A stretch of 64,000 nucleotides of DNA from NCBI GenBank assembly GCA_035638775.1, contig DASQZJ010000020.1:62001-126000 (forward strand), written 5' to 3'. Both the position numbers and the translations under genes were made by a program. Below, piece by piece: positions 32,841 through 41,165 of this stretch (positions are counted from its first letter, which is position 1; each line of letters opens with the position of its first letter). The notes beneath the pieces are model-generated. The model had not been told where the DNA came from and ran no database searches. It was given only the letters and a program-made list of their open reading frames with translations. The stretch comes from DASQZJ01 sp035638775 (GTDB lineage Bacteria > Pseudomonadota > Gammaproteobacteria > UBA5335 > SLRW01).

Positions 32841-33611
32841 TCACCCGGACCTGGAGAAGTCGGGCTGGCGCCGCTCCAGGAACGCCTGCATCGCCTCGCG
32901 CGCCTCCGCCGAGGCGAGCCGCTCGGTGAAGTGCTCGCCCTCCACGCGCATGGCCTCGCGCACGGCCTCGGTCTGTGACCGCTTGATCAGCATCTTGGCC
33001 AGGCGCAGAGCCTCCGGCGGCTTGGCGGCCAGCTTGCGCGCCACCGCCATCGCGAGCTCGGCAACCTCCTCGTCCGGCAGGACGCGGTTGACCATCCCGA
33101 CCTCGTGTGCGGTCTCGGCGTCGAACGGCTCACCCAGCAACAGCAGCTCGGCCGCCCGCTGGTGACCCGCCAGGGCCGGCAGCAGCACGCTCGAACCGGC
33201 CTCCGGAACCACGCCGAGGTTGACGAAGGGGAGCTGGAACCGGGCCCCCGTTCCGGCGTACACCAGATCGCAGTGCAGCAGCATGGTCGTGCCCACGCCG
33301 ATGGCCGGTCCGTTCACGGCCGCGATCAGCGGCTTCGAAGCCCGGGAGATCCCGGCGAGAAAGCGTGCCGCCGGGCGGTCCTCGCCGCGCGGCGGGTCGT
33401 TGAGGAAGTCGACCAGGTCGTTGCCGCTGGTGAAACAGTCTCCGGTCCCGCCGAGCACCACCGCCCGGATCCCCGGGTCGGACTCCGACCGCTCGAGGGC
33501 GTCCGCGATCGCCGAGTACATGTCCAGGCTGAGGGCATTGCGCTTCTCCGGGCGATTGAGGGTGATGCGCAGGACTCCCCCGCTGACCTCCGTCAATACG
33601 TACTCGCTCAT
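32841..33611 (-). CDS. Enoyl-CoA hydratase/isomerase family protein
   Basis: A 256-residue crotonase. The oxyanion hole is formed by LGGTGDCFTSGNDLVDF and AVNGPAIGVGTTMLLHCDLV, followed by FQLPFVNLGVVPEAGSSVLL; the Glu in PEAG matches one catalytic Glu of the hydratases, while the position of the other Glu is less clear. Some members are isomerases instead. The C-terminal helix holds KRSQTEAVREAMRVEGEHF. ATG 33611 is the first gene of the leftward run with PaaI and the SDR. Confidence 0.87.
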   Translation of the reverse strand: MSEYVLTEVSGGVLRITLNRPEKRNALSLDMYSAIADALERSESDPGIRAVVLGGTGDCFTSGNDLVDFLNDPPRGEDRPAARFLAGISRASKPLIAAVNGPAIGVGTTMLLHCDLVYAGTGARFQLPFVNLGVVPEAGSSVLLPALAGHQRAAELLLLGEPFDAETAHEVGMVNRVLPDEEVAELAMAVARKLAAKPPEALRLAKMLIKRSQTEAVREAMRVEGEHFTERLASAEAREAMQAFLERRQPDFSRSG

Positions 33612-33682
33612 GCTCGTGCTCCAATGCGTTGGTGAAGCCCGATACTAGCGCAGGCGGTAACTGCGCCACAGGAGCCCACGTC

Positions 33683-33916
33683 ATGAACCGAGCGCACGCG
33701 CGGACCGCAGTCGTCGCTCTCGCGCTGTCGCTGACCGCCTGCTTCAGCCTGCCCTCGCCGCAGGAGAAGTCGCAAATGGACCAGCAGAAGCAGGAATACT
33801 GCCACGATCTTGCGCGCCAGGTCCGCGATGCGCAGGGCAAGCCGCTGCGTCGCTCGACGCTGGAGCGGCGCTACCAGCAGGAGTGCTGTCGCCCGGCAGG
33901 TTGCGTGGAGAAGTGA
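33683..33916 (+). CDS. Small cysteine-containing lipoprotein
   Basis: A 77-residue protein of unknown family. The first 20 residues form a lipoprotein signal (VVALALSLTAC) with the lipidated Cys in the LTAC box. The mature part is charged and helical (PSPQEKSQMDQQKQEYCHDL) and ends with CCRPAGC, giving four further cysteines that could form disulfides in the periplasm. ATG 33683 follows AGGAGCC. It is divergent from the enoyl-CoA hydratase. Confidence 0.6.
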   Translation: MNRAHARTAVVALALSLTACFSLPSPQEKSQMDQQKQEYCHDLARQVRDAQGKPLRRSTLERRYQQECCRPAGCVEK

Positions 33917-33938
33917 TCCGCGCAGCCCCGGGCCGGGC

Positions 33939-34358
33939 TCAGTCGCCCAGCTCGCCCGCCCGCGTGGTACAGGCGAACAGCCGCGAATCCTCCAGGGCCG
34001 CATCGCGATGCCGGGTCGCATCCCGGTATTCCGGGATCTGCAGCATCTCCAGGAAGGCCTTGCGCGAGGGGTACTGGACCAGGATGGCCTCGTCCCAGCT
34101 TTCCGCGTCCTCGCCGATCACCACCTGGTCCACCGAGGCCAGCCAGAGCATGCGCCCGCCGATGCGCTGGAGCATGCGTCCGGCCACCTCGGCGTAGCGC
34201 TGGTACGCCTCTTCGCCGCTGCAGGGGCTGTCCCCCGAGCCAGCCGCGTAGGTGGCCCGCTCGCGAAAGCGGAGCAGGTTGATCATGACCACGGGCTGGT
34301 CCCGCTGGTCCTGGGACAGCTTCTTCAGTCGTTCTCCGGTCGGGTTGATCTGGCCCAT
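33939..34358 (-). CDS. DUF1330 family protein
   Basis: A 139-residue dimeric alpha/beta-barrel protein. PVVMINLLRFRERATY begins the fold, SGEEAYQRYAEVAG is the first helix, and AILVQYPSRKAFLEMLQIPEYRDAT is the family signature. Members are stress-linked and mostly of unknown function. The start is ATG 34358, with GGAGCG just upstream. It is divergent from the SQR gene. Confidence 0.8.
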   Translation of the reverse strand: MGQINPTGERLKKLSQDQRDQPVVMINLLRFRERATYAAGSGDSPCSGEEAYQRYAEVAGRMLQRIGGRMLWLASVDQVVIGEDAESWDEAILVQYPSRKAFLEMLQIPEYRDATRHRDAALEDSRLFACTTRAGELGD

Positions 34359-34542
34359 TGGTACGCTCCTTCATGCTGGCGAAAAGTGCTGGCGAGATTG
34401 TTGCCTCCGCCCGGGCCTCGATCAAGGGCCGCGATGGCGGCATCGCGTCACGAACGCACGAGCCGCCCGGCGGGGTCAGCGTGTCGGGCCTCGCAGCGTC
34501 GACCGCTTGACCGGCATCAACCCGCCGCGACTCCGCTACGGC

Positions 34543-34548
34543 TATAAA
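34543..34548 (+). promoter_or_regulatory. Possible -10 of the SQR gene
   Basis: TATAAA lies 52 bp upstream of the SQR start in a GC-rich context. No recognisable -35 sits at the right distance, so an activator may be needed. The rest of the 241-bp gap holds no gene. Confidence 0.3.
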
Positions 34549-34599
34549 CGGAGTACATCTCACGGACGCGCGGCGTCCCGGCCTGCAGGAGACTTGGCC

Positions 34600-35883
34600 A
34601 TGGCTCACGTGGTAATCATCGGTGCCGGCATCGGGGGTCTGCCCGGCGCCTTCGAGATACGCGATACACTGGGTTCCGGGCACCGGGTCACCCTGATCAA
34701 TTCCACCGACTATTTCCAGTTCGTGCCCTCCAATCCCTGGCTGGCCGTGGGCTGGCGGGACCGCAAGAGCATCACGATTCCGCTGGCCCCGCCCCTCTCG
34801 CGACGCGGCATCGAGCTGATCGCGAGCCCGGCGACCAGGATCGAGCCCGATCAGAACCGGCTGACCACGCAGGACGGCACGGCGGTCGACTACGACTATC
34901 TGGTGATCACCACCGGTCCCGAGCTCGCCTTCGACCAGGTGGACGGTGCCGGGCCCGATCGCCACACCCAGTCCATCTGCACCGTCGACCACGCTGAACA
35001 CGCCTACCAGGCCTATCTGCGGCTGCTGGACGAGCCGGGCCCGGCGATCGTGGGCGCGCTGCCCGGCGCGAGCTGCTTCGGGCCGGCCTACGAGTTCTCC
35101 ATGATCCTGGACCGCGACCTGCGCCGTCGCTGGAAACGCGCCGACGTGCCGATGACCTTCGTCACGCCCGAGCCGTATATCGGCCACCTCGGCCTCGGGG
35201 GAGTCGGAGACTCGCAGGGCCTGCTGGAAGCCGAGCTGCGCAGCCGCGAGATCAAATGGATCACCAACGCCGCAGTCCAGCGCGTCGAGGAAGACCGGAT
35301 GATCGTGGCCGAGCACGACCGCCATGGCGAGGTCATCAAGGAGCACGAGCTCCCGTTCCGGTATTCGATGATGCTGCCCGCCTTCCGCGGCGTGCCCGCG
35401 GTGGCCGCGGTGGAGAAGCTGTGCAACCCCAAGGGCTTCGTCCAGATCGACGAGTTCCAGCGCAATCCGGTCTGGCCCAACATCTATTCGGCGGGCGTAT
35501 GCATCGCGATTCCCCCGGTCGAAGTCACCCCGGTGCCGACCGGCGCGCCCAAGACCGGCTACATGATCGAGAGCATGATCTCGGCCATCGCGACCAACAT
35601 CGCGGCCGATGTCGCGGGGCGCGAGGTGACCGCCCGCGGGGCGTGGAACGCCATCTGCCTCGCGGATACCGGCAATACCGGCTTCGCCTTCATCGCCCTG
35701 CCGCAGATTCCGCCGCGCAACGTAACCTGGGCGCGCAAGGGACGCTGGGTGCACCTGGCGAAGATCGCGTACGAGAAGTACTTCATGCGCAAGATGCGCA
35801 AGGGCCAGTTCCAGTCGATTTACGAGAAGTACGTCCTGCGTATCCTGGGGTTGAAGTACCTCAAGGAGCACAAGGTCACCTGA
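34600..35883 (+). CDS. sqr: Sulfide:quinone oxidoreductase (Acidithiobacillus type)
   Basis: A 427-residue monotopic membrane flavoenzyme that oxidises sulfide to polysulfide or sulfur and passes electrons to quinone. VVIIGAGIGGLPGAFEI binds FAD. All three catalytic cysteines of the Acidithiobacillus ferrooxidans enzyme are in matching contexts: SICTVDHAEHA, GASCFGPAYEF and WNAICLADTGN. The stretch AIPPVEVTPVPTGAPKTGYM and the C-terminal amphipathic region (YEKYFMRKM ... YEKYVLRILGLKYL) for membrane binding are also conserved. From memory the match extends over most of the protein. No other sulfur-oxidation gene is in the window. ATG 34600 follows CAGGAGAC. Confidence 0.93.
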   Translation: MAHVVIIGAGIGGLPGAFEIRDTLGSGHRVTLINSTDYFQFVPSNPWLAVGWRDRKSITIPLAPPLSRRGIELIASPATRIEPDQNRLTTQDGTAVDYDYLVITTGPELAFDQVDGAGPDRHTQSICTVDHAEHAYQAYLRLLDEPGPAIVGALPGASCFGPAYEFSMILDRDLRRRWKRADVPMTFVTPEPYIGHLGLGGVGDSQGLLEAELRSREIKWITNAAVQRVEEDRMIVAEHDRHGEVIKEHELPFRYSMMLPAFRGVPAVAAVEKLCNPKGFVQIDEFQRNPVWPNIYSAGVCIAIPPVEVTPVPTGAPKTGYMIESMISAIATNIAADVAGREVTARGAWNAICLADTGNTGFAFIALPQIPPRNVTWARKGRWVHLAKIAYEKYFMRKMRKGQFQSIYEKYVLRILGLKYLKEHKVT

Positions 35884-35944
35884 ACGGGTGCCGGCGGCGC
35901 CACCGCCGCCGGCACCGTCGTTCGCGCCGTCCGTCGGGGCACAG

Positions 35945-37336
35945 ATGCGCACACTCACGTTTTCCGGCGCCGCGGGCCAGGTCACCGGTTCCTGTCACGT
36001 GCTCGAGTGGAACGGTCGTCACGTGCTGCTGGACTGCGGGCTCTACCAGGGCGATGCCGCGACCGAGGCATGGAACGAGCGGCCCTTCCCGGTGCCGCCC
36101 GACACCGTCGATGCGGTGGTCCTTTCCCATGCCCACCTCGACCACAGCGGCCTGCTGCCGCGGCTCGTCCGCGACGGCTTCCGGCACGGGATCTTCGCCA
36201 CACGGGCGACCGCCGACCTGTTGCAGATCATGCTCCGCGACGCCGCGCATCTGCAGGAGCGGGAAGCCGAATGGGCCCGCCGCCACCGCGACCGCCGTTC
36301 GGCGGAGCCGCTGTACCGGCAGACGGACGTGGACACCACGCTTACCCGCATTACGCCCGTGTCGTACCGGGAATGGTTCGACGTCGTCCCCGGCGTCCGC
36401 TGCCGCTACCGGGACGCGGGCCACATCCTGGGCTCGGCGATCGTCGAGGTCGATCTCGCCGACGGTGCCGACCGGCGCCGGCTGGTCTTCTCCGGCGATC
36501 TCGGGAATCGCGCCTCGCCCCTGCTGCGTGACCCGGAACTGCCCGAACGCGCCGAGCTGCTGCTGCTCGAATCGACCTACGGCGACCGCGATCACCGGCC
36601 CATGGCCGAGACCCTGGACGAGCTGGAGACCGTACTGGCGGGCGCGGCCGACAACGGTGGCAACGTCCTGATCCCCAGCTTCGCCGTGGGCCGCAGCCAG
36701 GAAATCCTGTTCCGGCTGGGCGAGCTGTACCAGGCGGGCCGTCTCAAGCAGCAGATGGTCTTCCTGGACAGCCCCATGGCGATCGCAGCGACACGCGTCT
36801 ACGACGGCTACCAGCGGTTGTACAACAGCCGCGACCGGGCCGAGATCCGCGAGGCCCACGCGGGCAGCCTGGCCGAGTGGCTGCCGCCGCTGCGCTACTC
36901 GCACACCCCGGAGGATTCCATGGCGATCAACCGCATCGCCGGCGGCGCGATCGTCATCGCCGGCAGCGGGATGTGCAACGGCGGCCGCATCCGCCATCAC
37001 CTGCGGCACAACCTCCAGCACCGCGCAACCCGGGTCGTGATCGTGGGATTCCAGGCCCGGGGCACTCCCGGCCGGGCACTGGTCGACGGTGCCCGGAGCC
37101 TGTGCCTGTTCGGTGAAGAGGTCCCGGTCAACGCGTCGATTCACACCCTCGGCGGATTCTCGGCCCACGCCGGCCAGACGGGACTGGTGGAGTGGGCATC
37201 GGCGATCGAGGGGAGACCGTCGATCCACCTGGTGCACGGCGAGCCGGACCGGCTCTCTGCGCTCGCGGCGAAGCTCCGCGAACGGACCGGCAGGATGCCG
37301 GGGATCGCGGAGAGGGGGCAGGTGATCGCGCTGTAG
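35945..37336 (+). CDS. Metallo-beta-lactamase fold hydrolase, beta-CASP family
   Basis: A 463-residue protein of the CPSF73/YSH1-like group. SHAHLDHSG near residue 61 is the HxHxDH zinc motif, RDAGHILGSAIVEVD adds a His, and FSGDLGN the bridging Asp. The beta-CASP insert follows (LLESTYGDRDH; IPSFAVGRSQEILF; LDSPMAIAATRVY; SGMCNGGRIRHHL), and it ends in an RNA-metabolising domain (ALVDGARSLCLFGEEVPVNA; GGFSAHAGQTGLVEW). Expected activity is RNA endo- or exonuclease. It starts 61 bp after SQR on the same strand. Confidence 0.9.
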   Translation: MRTLTFSGAAGQVTGSCHVLEWNGRHVLLDCGLYQGDAATEAWNERPFPVPPDTVDAVVLSHAHLDHSGLLPRLVRDGFRHGIFATRATADLLQIMLRDAAHLQEREAEWARRHRDRRSAEPLYRQTDVDTTLTRITPVSYREWFDVVPGVRCRYRDAGHILGSAIVEVDLADGADRRRLVFSGDLGNRASPLLRDPELPERAELLLLESTYGDRDHRPMAETLDELETVLAGAADNGGNVLIPSFAVGRSQEILFRLGELYQAGRLKQQMVFLDSPMAIAATRVYDGYQRLYNSRDRAEIREAHAGSLAEWLPPLRYSHTPEDSMAINRIAGGAIVIAGSGMCNGGRIRHHLRHNLQHRATRVVIVGFQARGTPGRALVDGARSLCLFGEEVPVNASIHTLGGFSAHAGQTGLVEWASAIEGRPSIHLVHGEPDRLSALAAKLRERTGRMPGIAERGQVIAL

Positions 37337-37356
37337 CTGTGGCGTTTGCGGGTCCG

Positions 37357-37517
37357 CTCCAGGTTGCAGGCTTTAGGCAAAGAGGAGACCGGCGGCTATC
37401 TGCGGCTTCTGCTTTACGGAAAGCCCAGGCGTTTCTCGCAGTCTTGGCCTCGCCTGGCGAGCAGGCAGAGCAGGCAACGAAACTTGCCGCTTCTTACGTA
37501 AAGCCGAGAACGTGAAA
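37357..37517. repeat. Heptamer-armed intergenic element, copy B (degenerate)
   Basis: The left arm is three imperfect 7-bp units (CTCCAGG, TTGCAGG, CTTTAGG; 37357-37377) and the right arm three opposite units (CGTAAAG, CCGAGAA, CGTGAAA; 37497-37517). The innermost pair CTTTAGG/CGTAAAG is still nearly complementary. The core is 119 bp, the same length as in copy C, and opens CAAAGAGG, close to AAAGAGG in copy C. Within it CTTCTGCTTTACGG resembles CTTCTGCGTTTGG of copy A. It appears to be a decayed member of the same family and lies directly upstream of the truncated LpxH-like gene. Confidence 0.55.
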
Positions 37518-37586
37518 CCATACTTCACGATTCTGTCATCCCCCCTTGCGAGACTTGCGCGGGCATTCCAAGGGGGAGCACCAGCC

Positions 37587-37946
37587 ATGCCGCACCGCGA
37601 CCAGCCGTACCGCCTCCGCTACCGGACCGTGTGGATCTCCGACGTGCACCTGGGGTGCCGGGGATGCCGCGCGGATTTCCTGCTCGAGTTCCTGCACGCG
37701 GTCGAGTACATCGAGCGCTTCGAGCAGGCGCTGGCGGCGGAGGCGGCTCGCCGTCGGCTCGACGGGGTGATCTGCGGCCATATCCACCGGCCGCGGGTGC
37801 GCAGTATCGAGGGCGTGGCCTACTTCAACACCGGCGACTGGATGGAATCCTGCACCGCCCTGGCCGAAGACCCGGAAGGGCGTCTCGAGCTGATCCACTG
37901 GGCCGGCACTCCCGCCCTGCAGACGCGCCCGGCGGTCGCCGCCTGA
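37587..37946 (+). pseudogene. UDP-2,3-diacylglucosamine diphosphatase-like protein with large internal deletion
   Basis: A 119-residue metallophosphoesterase remnant. The first 40 residues match the N-terminus of LpxH2-type enzymes (VWISDVHLG with Asp19 and His21, then CRADFLLEFLHAVE). From residue 41 it jumps to the C-terminal part (YIERFEQALAAEAARR; DGVICGHIHRPRVRS with His65 and His67; FNTGDWMESCTAL). Complete relatives are roughly 250-280 residues; the missing middle carries the GDxxD and GNHD metal and phosphate motifs. The reading frame is intact across the junction (near 37706), and AGGGGGAG precedes ATG 37587. It is unlikely to be catalytically active; a functional LpxH would have to be elsewhere. 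Confidence 0.75.
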
Positions 37947-38004
37947 GCGGACGGTCCCGCCGGCCTGGAACCCCGGACGGTCCGGATCGGCGGCTCCCGG
38001 GCGG

Positions 38005-39525
38005 TCAACGTGCGGCTTCCTTGCGCGCGTAGTGCGCCTGCTTGTCGGCGTACATGCGCTCGTCCGCGACCTGCATGAGCTCTTCGGGAGAGACGGAGTC
38101 GGTGGCGGCAACGCCCAGGCTGACGTCCACGCCGATGCGCAGCCGCGCCCCGTTGCGTGCCTGGGCGTGCACCCAGGTGCCGCGCGCGGCCGTCCGGATC
38201 CGTTCGGCGATGGTATCGGCCCGCTCCTGCCCGCAGCCGCGGCTGAGGATGACGAACTCGTCGCCCCCCAGGCGCACCAGCGTGTCGCTGTCGCGGACGC
38301 AGCGCGAGAGCATGCGCGCCACGGCCCGGATCAGCGCATCACCGGCTCCATGACCGTGGAGATCGTTGACCCGCTTGAGCCCGTCGATGTCGACCAGCAG
38401 CAGGGCGAAATCGGCAGCCGGTGACCCTTGCCGCGCCGCGATGGCCTCCGTCAGCGCCTCGCGAAAGAAGACCCGGTTGTAGACCCCGGTCAGCGGATCC
38501 GTGTTGGCCAGCCGTTCCAGCCGGGCGGTCACCAGGGAGCTCTGCAGCGTTGCGCTGAGCTGGTCGATGAACAGCTGCAGCGTGGCGCGCGCCCGATCCT
38601 CGAGACGCTGCGCCCGGACCACCAGGATGCCGCCCAGCTCCTGCAGCTGTGACGACAGCGGCATGAGGTGCAACGTCTCTCCGGAACGGATCGAGGACAC
38701 TCGCCCGGGCAGCGGGGCCTGCGGGCCCGTCGCGGCCAGCGACTCGCCCAGCCGGCTGCGATCGTCCCGGTCCACGGCCAGGAATTCGGCCCGGTGGATG
38801 CGCTGGGGAGCGTCCCGCTGATACAGGATCACCCCGAAGCCGGCCTCCGGCATGAGCTCCGCCAGGTAGCCCAGGCAACGGCGGATCAGGGCGCCGCTTT
38901 CCCCGGCGCCGTGCTCGGCGATGCCCATGTCCAGCAGGGATTCGAACACCCGATTGCGTTCGCGCAGCTTGCGTCGCGTCGACAGCAGGCGCTGGGTCTG
39001 CTGGTGAGTGATCAGGCCCAGCAGCAAGAGCACGGCGGAGCCGGCAACCAGCCCCGCGAGCTCGTCCGTCACGCCGGCCATCAGGTCGAAGCGGAAGCCC
39101 AGCGCCAGGCCGCCGCCGAAGCAGCCCGCGGCGTACGTCGCGAGTGCCGAGAGCAGCGATCGCACGCCGCCGGCCGCCAGGTTGCTCAGGATCAGCGCGG
39201 CCAGGAAGCAGAATCCCAGCCAGATCAGGAAGTGCACCTGCGCCGTCCAGACACCGAAGGTCAGCGCGTCGATCAGCAGATTGTTGCACTCGGCGCGGCG
39301 GCCATCGGCGCTGAAGCGGGTGCGGAAATACGCGACGTGCGGCCAGACCAGGAACTCCAGCGCCCACAGGGCCAGGAACAGCGCCGGCCAGGGCTGGTTG
39401 CGCATGACGACCAGCACCATGGCACCGCCCTGGAGCAGGAGCAGCGTCCGGGGCAGGTAGTTCAGGCGCGGCAGGCTGCTCGGGCGACGGCCGGCACCGC
39501 GCGTGTTCGGGTCTGTTTTCGGCAT
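38005..39525 (-). CDS. Membrane-bound diguanylate cyclase (MASE2-like plus GGDEF)
   Basis: A 506-residue protein making cyclic di-GMP. The N-terminal 190 residues form a multi-helix MASE2-like membrane sensor (FLALWALEFLVWPHVAYFRT is typical). A GAF-like middle region follows, then the GGDEF domain: NTDPLTGVYNRVFF, LVDIDGLKRVNDLHGHGAGD and LVRLGGDEF. RDSD five residues before GGDEF is the RxxD inhibitory site, so product feedback is expected. ATG 39525 starts the membrane region. It diverges from a second cyclase that shares the linker pattern before GGDEF, suggesting an old duplication. Confidence 0.9.
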   Translation of the reverse strand: MPKTDPNTRGAGRRPSSLPRLNYLPRTLLLLQGGAMVLVVMRNQPWPALFLALWALEFLVWPHVAYFRTRFSADGRRAECNNLLIDALTFGVWTAQVHFLIWLGFCFLAALILSNLAAGGVRSLLSALATYAAGCFGGGLALGFRFDLMAGVTDELAGLVAGSAVLLLLGLITHQQTQRLLSTRRKLRERNRVFESLLDMGIAEHGAGESGALIRRCLGYLAELMPEAGFGVILYQRDAPQRIHRAEFLAVDRDDRSRLGESLAATGPQAPLPGRVSSIRSGETLHLMPLSSQLQELGGILVVRAQRLEDRARATLQLFIDQLSATLQSSLVTARLERLANTDPLTGVYNRVFFREALTEAIAARQGSPAADFALLLVDIDGLKRVNDLHGHGAGDALIRAVARMLSRCVRDSDTLVRLGGDEFVILSRGCGQERADTIAERIRTAARGTWVHAQARNGARLRIGVDVSLGVAATDSVSPEELMQVADERMYADKQAHYARKEAAR

Positions 39526-39898
39526 GCAGCTGCGGGGCCCGCCCCTTGCTCTCGTTGTTGTCCCTCGAAGCGGCGTCGACGCGCCGGAGCGTGACCGGGT
39601 CGTGGCCCGGCGGGGATGGGCCGGTCTCCCCGTCGGACCGCCCGGCCGGGACGCCAACACTTCGTTTATCAGCCTAACGATCCCCGCCGCGCCGGGAAAC
39701 GCCGGTCGTCCGGCGTTTCTTCCCATCCGTCGCGCCCGCGGACGCCGGGCCCGGCCCCGATCCGTATATTTGGAGGCCATGGGTCGACTCCGGCGCCACC
39801 CGTAGTATATTGAAAATGGGTGAGTGTACGCGCTGCGCAGGAGGACCCGGCGCGACTTTCGCGGGAGATCGCGCAGATTGCGACGACGGGCTGAGCGG
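39526..39898. other. Divergent intergenic region between two cyclase genes
   Basis: 373 bp without a convincing gene. An AT-rich patch at 39765-39830 carries TATATT (39806-39811), a possible -10 for the rightward cyclase, but no clear -35. Nothing resembling a riboswitch was recognised. Confidence 0.4.
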
Positions 39899-41149
39899 AT
39901 GGTAACAAGACTACTAAGATTGCTGGGTCGCATGCGGCGCTACCAGCAGATGCTCGTGGCCCTGGCGGGAGCCGTGCTGGGTGCCGAGCTGCTGGCCCCG
40001 CCCATCTACTTCGCTCTCGTCGGTCGCGTGCCCTGGCAGGTCCACGTCACTACCGTGATCACGGCGGCGATCATCGCGTTTCCGCTGGTCTACCTGTTCG
40101 TCACCGTGGCGAACATCCTGGCCAGCAGCGAGGAACGCGCGGTGCGGGCCCGGCGCGCCAACGAACGCAAGAACCAGGTGTTCCGCTCGCTGCTCGACGC
40201 CAGCCTGACCATGCAGAAGTCCGAGGAGCTGGTGGACCTGCTGGACGGCATGCTTACCCAGCTCCACCAGCTTTTCCGCGGCAACGAGTTCGGCGTAATC
40301 ATCGAGGGTACCCGCCCCAAGATGATCAAGTACCTGTCCTCCAAGGGGATCACGGAGGCGGAGAAGGGCATCCTGATCGAGAACAACGCCCGCCTGCTCA
40401 CCCACGAGGCCCAGAGCGTGGTGGAAAAGCTGCGCACCGCCGATCCGCACGGTGGCCAGGGGAAGAAATCCTTCATGGGCTGGAGCTTTCTGCCCATGCA
40501 CGGGCGGGGCGGTCGCGTGATCGGCAAGCTGGTGATCAAGGGTCCGCCACTGGACCGGGAATCACGTGAGATCGTCTCGATCTTCGTCGAACAGCTCGCT
40601 GCCGCAACCGAGAACAAGCTGCTCAGCCTCGAGCTGGAAAAGCTCGCGAACACCGATGCCCTGACGGGGGTGTTCAACCGCACCTACTTCAAGCAGGAGC
40701 TGGAGCACCAGATCCGGCTCAAGCGCGACAACCCCGGGGTCGACTTCTGCCTGATGCTGGTGGATCTGAACAGCCTCAAGCGGGTCAACGACGAGTTCGG
40801 CCATGCCGAGGGCGACCGCGTCATCATCGAGGTCGGGCGGCTGCTCGTGAGCTCCTGCCGGCGCGAGGACATCGTCTGCCGCATCGGCGGCGACGAGTTC
40901 GTGGTGCTCTGCCCCAGCACGGGACCGGACCAGATCAGCCTGCTGGTGGAGCGGATCCATCGCAAGACGCGCGAAGCACAAGTGTACTGCGAGAATCCCT
41001 CGGGCGAGCTGGAGGCGATCGACATCAGCCTGAGCATCGGCGTGGCGAGCTCCGCCGACAACGATCCATACGAGGTCTTCCGCACCGCCGACGCCCGCAT
41101 GTACAGCAACAAGCAGGCCTACTACGAGGGTCGCGCCGGCACCGGCTGA
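39899..41149 (+). CDS. Diguanylate cyclase with two membrane helices
   Basis: A 416-residue protein. Two helices (LVALAGAVLGAELLAPPIYF and VTTVITAAIIAFPLVYLFVT) are followed by a coiled linker (ERAVRARRANERKNQVFRSL), a GAF-like region and a GGDEF domain: NTDALTGVFNRTYFK, LVDLNSLKRVNDEFGHAEGD and VCRIGGDEF. RRED placed five residues earlier is the RxxD inhibitory site. I chose ATG 39899, where the membrane-proximal family sequence begins; the frame is open from 39824 with an Arg-rich leader. The paralogue lies divergently to the left. Confidence 0.88.
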   Translation: MVTRLLRLLGRMRRYQQMLVALAGAVLGAELLAPPIYFALVGRVPWQVHVTTVITAAIIAFPLVYLFVTVANILASSEERAVRARRANERKNQVFRSLLDASLTMQKSEELVDLLDGMLTQLHQLFRGNEFGVIIEGTRPKMIKYLSSKGITEAEKGILIENNARLLTHEAQSVVEKLRTADPHGGQGKKSFMGWSFLPMHGRGGRVIGKLVIKGPPLDRESREIVSIFVEQLAAATENKLLSLELEKLANTDALTGVFNRTYFKQELEHQIRLKRDNPGVDFCLMLVDLNSLKRVNDEFGHAEGDRVIIEVGRLLVSSCRREDIVCRIGGDEFVVLCPSTGPDQISLLVERIHRKTREAQVYCENPSGELEAIDISLSIGVASSADNDPYEVFRTADARMYSNKQAYYEGRAGTG

Positions 41150-41165
41150 ATGCGGTCCCGCGGGA

